Assembly: GCA_020718205.1 (NCBI GenBank)
Contig: DYSN01000009.1
Span: 1-56,710 of the forward strand
Source: Draconibacterium orientale
Lineage (GTDB): Bacteria; Bacteroidota; Bacteroidia; Bacteroidales; UBA12170
Direction of reading: 5' to 3'
Length of the DNA: 56,710 bases
Position numbers and translations under genes: made by a program. The notes below the pieces were generated by a model, which worked only from the letters and a program-made list of their open reading frames with translations, was not told where the DNA came from and made no database searches. Below, piece after piece: positions 1-7,495 of the stretch (its first letter is position 1; every line of letters begins with the position of its first letter).

Positions 1-2
1 CT

Positions 3-476
3 AAAGAAGTAAATAAAATCACTTTACAACTCAAAACACAAGATTTGCCTAACCAGGGAATTTTCTTTGAAGGACAAATATTTGATGCTTATACTTTTAT
101 ATGCGACTTGATTAAAAAAGCAAAAAAGGAAATTGTTTTGATTGATAATTATATTGACGAAAGCGTTTTAACACTAATGACAAAACGTAAGAAAAATGTA
201 TCGCTTGTGATCTATACCAAAACAATAAGTAAAACATTACTAATTGATGTTGAAAAACACAATGAACAATATCCTCCAATTGAAATAAAACAATTTGCCA
301 ACAGCCACGACCGCTTTTTGCTTATCGATGGCATTGAACTTTATCACATTGGAGCATCGCTCAAAGATTTAGGCAAAAAACATGTGGTGAGCGAAGCCGA
401 ACCATGGTTTGCCTTCTCTCGTATGGATAGCCTGATAGGGCAAGTAATGATACAACTAAATGATGTGGCGATATGA
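3..476 (+). CDS. ORF6N/RhuM-type protein, C-terminal part (5' end outside window)
   Basis: The frame is open back to the left edge of the window, and the codons before the first possible start (TTG at 45) read as ordinary coding sequence, so this is a 3' fragment. The visible part resembles the C-terminal region of ORF6N-domain proteins: an FFEGQIFDAY opening, a helix ending near VLIDNYID, and a late HDRFLLIDG and YHIGASLKDLG segment like a phospholipase-D HxK-type fold. ORF6N/RhuM proteins are often found between hsdM and hsdS in Bacteroidota type I restriction loci. Its stop overlaps the hsdS start by four bases (ATGA), which supports co-translation. Biochemical function is unknown to me, and the DNA-binding N-terminus cannot be seen. 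Confidence 0.75.
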   Translation, partial: KEVNKITLQLKTQDLPNQGIFFEGQIFDAYTFICDLIKKAKKEIVLIDNYIDESVLTLMTKRKKNVSLVIYTKTISKTLLIDVEKHNEQYPPIEIKQFANSHDRFLLIDGIELYHIGASLKDLGKKHVVSEAEPWFAFSRMDSLIGQVMIQLNDVAI

Positions 477-1621
477 TGGTAAGGCTTGGAGATATCACTG
501 AATTTATCAATGGAGGAGCTTGGAGCGACAAGGAATACACTGAAAATGGTATTCCTGTGGTTAAAGTGACAAATTTAAAAAATGGTACTGTAGATTTAAC
601 TGAAGTAAATTTTATTCCAGAATCAAGTTTAGATAGATATGGGAGGCATATACTTCGTAAGGGAGATTTAGTAATTGCAACTGTTGGGTCTCATCCAAAC
701 TTAGTTGCTTCAGCAGCAGGCAGGGCAACAATAATTCCTTCAATAGCAGAAAATGCTTTGTTAAACCAAAATGCATTGTGCATCAGAACAAATAATGAAT
801 TATTACATCAAGGATATTTAGGATACTTAGGCAAATCCGACTTGTTTCAAGGATATGTAAAATCAGTTGGAAGAGGAGCTGCAAATCAGGTGCGAATAGC
901 ATTAGGCCTAATAAAAGAATTTTCATTCCATCTTCCCCCACTCCCCACCCAACGCCGCATCGCAACCATTTTATCGGCTTACGATGATTTGATAGAGAAT
1001 AATTTGAAGCGGATAGGGTTGTTGGAGGAGAAGGCGCGGTTGCATTATATAGAATTGATGCAGAATTCTTCAAAATGGGATAAGGTTAGGTTAGAAGAAT
1101 TTGTTTCAGTTGTAAAAGGAAGGAAACCTGCGAATGTGCTTGAGCAAGCGGAAGAAGAAAGTCAACTTTATTTGTTATTGGACACTGTCGAAAGAGGTAA
1201 AACACTTTACACAACCGATTTGTCATTACCACAATCGGTAATTACTGATGTTTTGATGTGTATGGACGGTGCAAGAAGCGGTTTGTCATTTAGAGGAATG
1301 GTTGGTGCAATTGGGTCTACAATGGCTATTTGGCGAAGTAATTCAGAAAGAGTTAGCGGTGAATTCCTATATCAATTTATGAAACAAAATGAATCTGCGA
1401 TTACACAAGGAAATACAGGAGCTGCAATTCCGCACGCAAACAGAAAATTCATACTTGATATGAAAATGGCAATTCCTCCAAAAAAAGAGGCAGAGTATTT
1501 TGATGGTTTAACGCTACCAATGATAAAACAGATAAATAATTTGCACAATCAAAACACCAAACTCCGTGCTGCACGGGATATATTATTACCAAAGCTTATG
1601 AGTCGGGAGATAGATGTATGA
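473..1621 (+). CDS. hsdS: Type I restriction-modification specificity subunit HsdS
   Basis: 382 aa, normal length for HsdS. It chooses the DNA target for the methylase and nuclease complex. Two target-recognition domains are visible: residues about 1-155, starting VRLGDITEFINGG, and about 202-350. The central conserved helix (about 157-195) carries LPPLPTQRRIATILSAYDDLIENN split over motif and coiled coil, and the C-terminal repeat of it is LRAARDILLPKLMSRE. The start is ATGATGG inside the stop of the upstream gene. hsdM is not in the window and is expected to the left. The DNA of the central helix looks richer in G and C than both flanking recognition domains, which could reflect domain exchange. 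Confidence 0.93.
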   Translation: MMVRLGDITEFINGGAWSDKEYTENGIPVVKVTNLKNGTVDLTEVNFIPESSLDRYGRHILRKGDLVIATVGSHPNLVASAAGRATIIPSIAENALLNQNALCIRTNNELLHQGYLGYLGKSDLFQGYVKSVGRGAANQVRIALGLIKEFSFHLPPLPTQRRIATILSAYDDLIENNLKRIGLLEEKARLHYIELMQNSSKWDKVRLEEFVSVVKGRKPANVLEQAEEESQLYLLLDTVERGKTLYTTDLSLPQSVITDVLMCMDGARSGLSFRGMVGAIGSTMAIWRSNSERVSGEFLYQFMKQNESAITQGNTGAAIPHANRKFILDMKMAIPPKKEAEYFDGLTLPMIKQINNLHNQNTKLRAARDILLPKLMSREIDV

Positions 1622-1627
1622 GATAAA

Positions 1628-1656
1628 TAATAATTCACTAAAAGAGTGAATTATTA
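1628..1656. promoter_or_regulatory. Perfect palindrome, candidate HigA operator
   Basis: Arms TAATAATTCACT (1628-1639) and AGTGAATTATTA (1645-1656) are exact reverse complements around a 5-nt centre. The palindrome lies just upstream of the -7 box of the higBA pair, where an autorepressing antitoxin would bind. No T tract follows on the plus strand, so an intrinsic terminator is less likely. Confidence 0.6.
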
Positions 1657-1667
1657 AAAATAACACA

Positions 1668-1676
1668 TATATTTGC
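1668..1676 (+). promoter_or_regulatory. -7 promoter box TATATTTGC for higBA
   Basis: It matches the Bacteroidota TAnnTTTG(C) -7 element. A start about four bases downstream of the G would give a leader of about 13 nt to the toxin ATG at 1692. No clear TTG -33 element is seen, because that position is occupied by the palindrome. Confidence 0.6.
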
Positions 1677-1691
1677 AAAACAATTCAATGA

Positions 1692-2015
1692 ATGAAAATA
1701 GAATTTGAACAGGAATATTTACGCGAATTGTACGAGGAAGGCAAGGCATCGGGCAAAAAGTACCGTTTCCAGCCACAGGTAATTAAGCAGTACCGTAAAG
1801 TAGTTGACTTGTTGTATGATGCTCCAAATACTGAATATTTATATTTACACAAAAGCCTTCATTACGAAAAGAAACTAGGTGACCTTGCCGATATTGAAGC
1901 TGTGTATGTAAACATGCAATATCGACTTGAGTTTCGGAGTCGTGTAGAAGGCTCCGAGCCAGATGTAATCACTATTTGTTCATTGCTTGATTTGAGTAAC
2001 CACTACAAAAAATGA
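1692..2015 (+). CDS. higB: HigB/RelE-family toxin
   Basis: 107 aa. The fold signature is that of the RelE/ParE/HigB ribonuclease toxins: helices with YRFQPQVIKQYRKVVDLL, a SLHYEKKLGDLADI segment that matches the core of HigB-like toxins, and the YRLEFRSR strand followed by ITICSLLDLSNHYKK. HigB toxins cleave mRNA on the ribosome. The gene precedes its antitoxin, which is the inverted order typical of hig loci, and the ATGA overlap with the next gene couples the two. It is inserted between hsdS and hsdR, so loss of the restriction locus would also remove the antitoxin. The family call is good; the exact nuclease activity is inferred. Confidence 0.85.
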   Translation: MKIEFEQEYLRELYEEGKASGKKYRFQPQVIKQYRKVVDLLYDAPNTEYLYLHKSLHYEKKLGDLADIEAVYVNMQYRLEFRSRVEGSEPDVITICSLLDLSNHYKK

Positions 2016-3127
2016 AACACATGGAAACAAAACAATACATACCATTTGAGGCAACACACCCCGGATTTGTTTTAAAAGAAGAATTGCAAGCACGAGGAAT
2101 TAAACAAAAGGAATTTGCTTTGGATATTGACATGCAGCCTACCATGCTAAACGAATTGATAAAGGAAAAAAGAGCCGTTACTGCCGAAATAGCTCTTTCG
2201 TTAGAAAAGGCTTTGGGCATACCGGCTGATTTTTGGATGCGTTTTCAGGCAGGCTATGAATTAGATTGTGCACGCATAAAAGAGCGTAACATCCGTAAAA
2301 CCCAACAAATTGAAATATGGGGACTAATTAAACAATACGTTCCAGTAAATATTTTCAATAAACTTGGTTTACTCACCAATTCATTAGCCGATAATATTTC
2401 GAAAATATGGGAAATATATGATGTTAATTCTATTGATTTGCTTGTTGAGCGTGTGTCGGTTCATAAAAACATGGCATATTACAAAAAGTCGGAAAAGCTT
2501 AAAAACGACCAAATTAATATTTTTGCCTGGAGCCGTTTAGCACAATGGCAAACAAAATCGGAGGTTGTTGGCGTTTTTGATGCAAAAAATAAAGATGCCA
2601 TAATCATGGAATTGAAAGCCTTGTTTTATAGCAATAAGAACGTTGTGAGCACAACGAAAACGATTTTAAATAAATATGGCATTAAGTTTTTGGTAATTGA
2701 AAAATTTAACCAATCGCCAATTGATGGTTATTCGTTTTGGAGCAACACCAATCCTGCTATTGTGGTAACTATGCGTAAAAAACAACTCGACAATTTTGCA
2801 TTTACAGTCTTGCATGAGATAAGTCATGTTTTTGAGCATTTGCAACCAAACCAAGCCGATGAGTTTCTCGATATTGAATATCCTAACAGCGACATTGGCG
2901 AAAAAGAACAGGAAGCAAATCAGTTTGCACGTCAATGTTTTATTGATGATATCAATTGGCAACGGTTTTTCAATGAAAATCCAAAATTTAATTATAGAAC
3001 TACTGAGAAACAAATGATTCAAATGGCTTCCAATTTAAAAATTCACCCAAGCATTGTCTTTGGAAGATACTGTTTTGAAACCAATCAGTTTGCAGTTAAA
3101 ACAGGAATTGTCAGAACTATAAATTAA
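2012..3127 (+). CDS. higA: HigA-type antitoxin fused to ImmA/IrrE (M78) metallopeptidase
   Basis: 371 aa. Residues about 10-80 form an XRE helix-turn-helix of the HigA type (HPGFVLKEEL, then ALSLEKALGIPADFWMRFQ). Residues about 220-320 form an ImmA/IrrE-like zinc peptidase: HEISH with H268, E269 and H272, and E301 in EKEQEANQFA as probable third ligand. The start at 2012 overlaps the toxin stop; an ATG at 2021 is an alternative. By family knowledge the HTH represses the pair's own promoter, and M78 domains cleave regulatory proteins, so this antitoxin could be switchable by proteolysis. That switch is inference. Confidence 0.87.
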   Translation: MKHMETKQYIPFEATHPGFVLKEELQARGIKQKEFALDIDMQPTMLNELIKEKRAVTAEIALSLEKALGIPADFWMRFQAGYELDCARIKERNIRKTQQIEIWGLIKQYVPVNIFNKLGLLTNSLADNISKIWEIYDVNSIDLLVERVSVHKNMAYYKKSEKLKNDQINIFAWSRLAQWQTKSEVVGVFDAKNKDAIIMELKALFYSNKNVVSTTKTILNKYGIKFLVIEKFNQSPIDGYSFWSNTNPAIVVTMRKKQLDNFAFTVLHEISHVFEHLQPNQADEFLDIEYPNSDIGEKEQEANQFARQCFIDDINWQRFFNENPKFNYRTTEKQMIQMASNLKIHPSIVFGRYCFETNQFAVKTGIVRTIN

Positions 3128-3140
3128 AGACTGAATTGTA

Positions 3141-6100
3141 ATGACTTGGGAATACTCAGAAGACAATCTAATAGAACAAACCGCCATCGATTTGTTTCAC
3201 AACCAATTGGGTTGGGATACTGCCATAGCATACAATAAAGAAAGCTTTGGTGAGGGCAGCACCTTGGGCAGATTGAACAAAAAAGAAGTTATTCTGAAAC
3301 GGATTTTCTTTGAAAAACTTAAACAATTCAACCCCAACTTGCCCGAACAAGCCTACAATCAAGCTCTGGAGAAACTCACCGAGGAAAGCAGTACCAAGTC
3401 ATTGGCCGAAATCAATTTTGAGAAACATAAATTATTGCGCAATGGAATCCCCGTTGACTTTCTCAACGAAAAAGGCGAACAGGTAAAAAATAAAACACTC
3501 AAGGTTTTTGATTTTGACAATGCCCACAACAACAACTTTTTAGCCGTTCGCCAATTGTGGATTCAGGGTAAAAGCAACCGCGATCGCAGGCCCGATATCA
3601 TAGGTTTTGTAAATGGTATTCCGCTTCTGTTCATCGAATTAAAAGCAGCCCACCGCAAATTAGAAAATGCCTACAACGATAATTTCACCGATTATAAGGA
3701 TGTAATTCCAAAGCTATTCTACTACAACGCTTTTGTAATGCTGAGTAATGGAATCGAAAGCCGAATAGGCAGTGTTACAGGCAGGTATCAGCACTTCCAC
3801 GAATGGAAACGCATTACCGAGGAAGACGAAGGCATTGTTGCCTTAGACAGAATTATAGTGGGTGTTTGCGAGAAAAACCGCTTTCTCGATTTGTTCGAAA
3901 ACTTCATTCTCTTCGATAATTCGCTGGGGAAAGTAGTAAAACTCATTGCCCGAAACCATCAGTATATTGGTGTAAACAAAGCCATAGAAAACATACAATT
4001 CAAGGAACAACTTTACAAACTGGGTAAAATCAGTTTGGAGGAAAAACAAAAACTCGGCGTGTTCTGGCATACCCAGGGGAGTGGGAAATCTTACTCAATG
4101 GTTTTCTTCTGTCAAAAAATCCACCACAAATTTACAGGCAGTTATACTTTTCTGATTGTTACCGATCGCAATGAGCTTGACACTCAAATATATGGCACTT
4201 TTAGCGGAGTTGGTGCAGTGCCACAAGTAAAAGCCGGTGCACAAGATTCATTAAAAGCCAGCAGCGGAAAGCATTTAAAAGTTCTGTTGAGTAAGGAACA
4301 CCGCTATCTATTTACACTCATTCACAAATTCAACTTTGAACAGGAAATCACTAAGCGCGAAAACATCATTGTTATTTCAGATGAAGCTCACCGAACTCAA
4401 GGCGGTAATTTAGCCATGAACTTGCGAAATGCCTTGCCCAATGCTTCATTCATAGGGTTTACCGGAACTCCACTGTTCAAAGACGATGAAATTACACGGC
4501 GAATATTCGGTGATTATGTTTCGCGTTACGATTTCAAACGAAGCGTGGACGATGGGGCCACTGTTCCTCTCTACTACGAAAACAGAGGGGAAAACCTGGG
4601 GTTAAAAAATCCCCAAATAAACGACCAGATAAGAGCCGTTATTGATGCTGAAGGTGAGGATTTAGATAGCGATCAGCGCGCCAGAGTAGAACAGCTTTTC
4701 GCCAGAGAATATCCGATTCTCACTGCAAAGAAAAGATTAGATGCCATTGCCAGAGATACAGTTTGGCATTTCTGCAACAGAGGCTATAAAGGCAAAGGAA
4801 TGTTTATTGCCCTGGATAAACTCACTGCCGTAAAAATGTACGACCTGATTTCCGGGCATTGGAAAATGTATGTGGACCAACTGGAAAAGGAAGTCTCCAA
4901 AGGTAAATATGGCGACCAGGAATTGTTGGAGAAAAGCCGTGAACTAAAATGGATAAAGGAAACAGAAATATGTGTGGTGGTGAGTTCCGAACAAAACGAA
5001 ATTCAGAAATTTCAGAAGTGGGATTTAGATATTGAGCCACATAGAGAGAAAATGAACACTCAGAATCTCGAAACAAGGTTTAAAGATGAGAACGATCCTT
5101 TTCGTTTTGTTATAGTTTGTGCCATGTGGATAACGGGTTTTGATGTGCCTACTCTTTCAACACTGTATTTAGATAAGCCTTTAAAATCGCATACCTTAAT
5201 GCAAGCCATTGCAAGAGCCAATCGCATAAGCGAAGGTAAAAACAATGGATTAATAGTGGACTACATTGAAACTTACACAGCATTGTTAGACGCCCTGGCA
5301 ATTTACGGTGCTGGTGGAGAAGATGGCGAAGGCGGTAAAAAACCCGAGCCACCCGTAAAACCAAAAGAAGAACTCATTGTACAGTTGGAAGAAGCACTGG
5401 AAGCTACAGAAACATTTTTGAACGATGAAGTGAATTTTGATTTGCGTGAACTCATCCGGGCAGAAGGCTTACACAAATTGGCGGCCATAGAAAACGCGGT
5501 AAATGCCGTTTACACCAATGACGAAACCAAACGAAAATTTCAGGTTTTGGGCAGAGATGTTTTTAAGAAATATAAAGCTCTGCAGCCCGATAAAATATTG
5601 AATCAATATTCTCCGCGTAAAAATGCCATTGATGTTATCTATACGGCTATTGAAGACAATATAGAAAGTGCAGATGTGGCTGACATCATGCGAAAAATTC
5701 AAAATGTTGTAGATGAATCCATAGAAAATATGGTTGCAGAAACAAATAATAACGAAGAAAAACTAATTGACCTAAGCGGATTGAATTTCGAATTATTGGA
5801 GCAATACTTTTTAAAAACCAAAAATAAAAATTCGGCCATCCAATCCCTAAAAAACAAAGTTGAAAAGCACTTGAGCCGAATGGCCGAGCGAAACCCGCTA
5901 TCGGTGGATTATTACAAAAGATACCAGGAGATTATCGATGAGTATAACAGGGGAAAGGATGAAGCCATTCTACAGGAAACATTCAGAAAGCTGCTGGAAT
6001 TGGTCAATTCCTACTCAGAGGAAGAAGCAGATACGCGGCGCGAAGGATTAACCGACGAGCAAAAAGCCATTTTCGATATTCTCAGACTTGGCAAAAATCT

Positions 6101-6365
6101 TGAATCAAAAGAAAAGAAGGCAATAAAGCAAATCTCCATTACAATGTTATCGGAGCTAAAGAAAGAGAAACTTAAGGTGGAAAAATGGGCAGAAAAGTCC
6201 GGTACAGCAGCTGCTGTGTATAACTATGTAAGCAAAACACTATTTGATGACTTGCCCTGGCCCACATTTAACAATGATGAAATTGATTTGAAGACAAACC
6301 TGGTTTATGAACACTTGAAAAATCAATATTTTGGTTGTGGAATTAGTATCTATGGTCTGTATTAA
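3141..6365 (+). CDS. hsdR: Type I restriction endonuclease subunit HsdR
   Basis: 1074 aa, usual HsdR length. The N-terminal nuclease shows the PD-(D/E)xK arrangement with D152 in RRPDI and E166/K168 in FIELKAA. The SF2 translocase follows: Walker A TQGSGKS at about 311-317, DEAH box at about 414-417, and later helicase motifs including TGTPLF and QAIARANRI. The C-terminal quarter is charged and helical. It cuts DNA remote from the target after translocation when the target is unmethylated. The gene begins 13 bp after higA and probably shares the operon, with the TA pair between it and hsdS. No break is seen. Confidence 0.95.
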   Translation: MTWEYSEDNLIEQTAIDLFHNQLGWDTAIAYNKESFGEGSTLGRLNKKEVILKRIFFEKLKQFNPNLPEQAYNQALEKLTEESSTKSLAEINFEKHKLLRNGIPVDFLNEKGEQVKNKTLKVFDFDNAHNNNFLAVRQLWIQGKSNRDRRPDIIGFVNGIPLLFIELKAAHRKLENAYNDNFTDYKDVIPKLFYYNAFVMLSNGIESRIGSVTGRYQHFHEWKRITEEDEGIVALDRIIVGVCEKNRFLDLFENFILFDNSLGKVVKLIARNHQYIGVNKAIENIQFKEQLYKLGKISLEEKQKLGVFWHTQGSGKSYSMVFFCQKIHHKFTGSYTFLIVTDRNELDTQIYGTFSGVGAVPQVKAGAQDSLKASSGKHLKVLLSKEHRYLFTLIHKFNFEQEITKRENIIVISDEAHRTQGGNLAMNLRNALPNASFIGFTGTPLFKDDEITRRIFGDYVSRYDFKRSVDDGATVPLYYENRGENLGLKNPQINDQIRAVIDAEGEDLDSDQRARVEQLFAREYPILTAKKRLDAIARDTVWHFCNRGYKGKGMFIALDKLTAVKMYDLISGHWKMYVDQLEKEVSKGKYGDQELLEKSRELKWIKETEICVVVSSEQNEIQKFQKWDLDIEPHREKMNTQNLETRFKDENDPFRFVIVCAMWITGFDVPTLSTLYLDKPLKSHTLMQAIARANRISEGKNNGLIVDYIETYTALLDALAIYGAGGEDGEGGKKPEPPVKPKEELIVQLEEALEATETFLNDEVNFDLRELIRAEGLHKLAAIENAVNAVYTNDETKRKFQVLGRDVFKKYKALQPDKILNQYSPRKNAIDVIYTAIEDNIESADVADIMRKIQNVVDESIENMVAETNNNEEKLIDLSGLNFELLEQYFLKTKNKNSAIQSLKNKVEKHLSRMAERNPLSVDYYKRYQEIIDEYNRGKDEAILQETFRKLLELVNSYSEEEADTRREGLTDEQKAIFDILRLGKNLESKEKKAIKQISITMLSELKKEKLKVEKWAEKSGTAAAVYNYVSKTLFDDLPWPTFNNDEIDLKTNLVYEHLKNQYFGCGISIYGLY

Positions 6366-6476
6366 TCTTCCATAGATTGCATTCACAATATCGTTTTTTT
6401 TGATGATGAAGCTCCTCAATTATTGATAAAATGAATCATCGAATAGAATAAAAAGGAGATAGAAAACATATATAAA

Positions 6477-7376
6477 ATGTCAAAACACGGTACCATAAGG
6501 CGTTATACCCTCGAAATAGAAAAAATTAGCCGGGGGCAATTTCCTTCTTTTCAGAGCATTAGCGATTATTTGGTTGATCATGGTTTCGAAATTGGCAGCA
6601 GAACCCTTCAGCGTGATTTGGAGCAGATTCGTTACGAGTTTGGCATTGAGATACAATATGATCGCTCCAAAAATGGCTATTTTATCGACTACGAAAACAG
6701 CCTGAATACCGATTCGTTTTTCCGTTTTCTCGAAATTGTAAATACTGCGGAGCTGCTTTCAGAATCGCTCACAGAAACCAAAAATGCACTTAATTTTATC
6801 TCTTTCGATTCTTCCGGTAGCCTCAAAGGAATAGAATATTTAAAACCGCTGATTCGAGCCACCCGCGACCACCGGAAAATTTCATTTATCCACCACAGCT
6901 TTCAATCAGGAAAATCGAGAAAATACACCTTAAAACCTTATTTGATAAGAGAATATCAGGGAAGGTGGTATATAGTTGGAATTCCGGGGGCTTTTAAGGA
7001 ATTCAGAACCTTTGGCATAGATCGAATTGAAAATCTTGAAGTCAAAGCAGAAACTTTTACTCCCGACAAAAATCTCAATCCCACCCAATTATTTACCCAA
7101 ATCATTGGCCTGGTTTTTCCCAATAAGCCAGTTGAACATGTGGTGCTTTCTTTTACCCCAGCTCAGGGCAATTACATCAAAACACTGCCTCTTCATACCT
7201 CCCAGAAAGGGTTGGTCGATAATGCTGAGGAATGTCGAATTTCGATTTCGGTGGTTCCGAATTATGAGCTCATTCAGGAAATTTTAAAACATGGCGAATC
7301 TGTAAAAGTACTGGAGCCATTGTGGTTGGCCGAAGAAATTAAAGCCATTTTGAAAAGAGCTTTCGAGAGATATTGA
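6477..7376 (+). CDS. WYL-domain transcriptional regulator
   Basis: 299 aa. The N-terminal winged helix spans about residues 8-70 (SISDYLVDHGFEIGSRTLQRDLEQ, with the wing at YDRSKNGYFI). The WYL domain spans about 145-215 and includes KISFIHHSF, YLIREYQGRWYIVGI and FGIDRIENL; a C-terminal WCX-like extension follows. WYL regulators bind nucleic-acid ligands and often control phage-defence loci. It lies 111 bp after hsdR and about 120 bp before the ATPase-protease gene on the same strand, so it may control either. An AAGGAG sits about 20 bases before the ATG, too far for a normal ribosome site. Confidence 0.9.
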   Translation: MSKHGTIRRYTLEIEKISRGQFPSFQSISDYLVDHGFEIGSRTLQRDLEQIRYEFGIEIQYDRSKNGYFIDYENSLNTDSFFRFLEIVNTAELLSESLTETKNALNFISFDSSGSLKGIEYLKPLIRATRDHRKISFIHHSFQSGKSRKYTLKPYLIREYQGRWYIVGIPGAFKEFRTFGIDRIENLEVKAETFTPDKNLNPTQLFTQIIGLVFPNKPVEHVVLSFTPAQGNYIKTLPLHTSQKGLVDNAEECRISISVVPNYELIQEILKHGESVKVLEPLWLAEEIKAILKRAFERY

Positions 7377-7450
7377 TGATTCTGAGTCAGTTAATAAAAC
7401 CTTAAACTCGGGGAAAACTTTTTTTAAGAAAACAATACTGCTACGTCGTA

Positions 7451-7483
7451 TTTTGGCGAAGCTGATGTCGGAGTTTTGGCGAA
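7451..7483. repeat. Direct repeat TTTTGGCGAA x2 before the Clp-M41 gene
   Basis: The identical decamer occurs at 7451-7460 and 7474-7483, a 23-bp step that is close to two helical turns, and ends about 13 bp before the ATG at 7496. It could be a binding site for the adjacent WYL regulator. No palindromic partner was seen. No exact -7 box was found in this gap. Confidence 0.4.
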
Positions 7484-7495
7484 AAACTTTTGACC

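Noticed and set aside
1628..1656. Palindrome after hsdS as an intrinsic terminator
   Set aside because: The stem is AT-rich and followed by A rather than T on the coding strand; an operator fits better with the adjacent -7 box.
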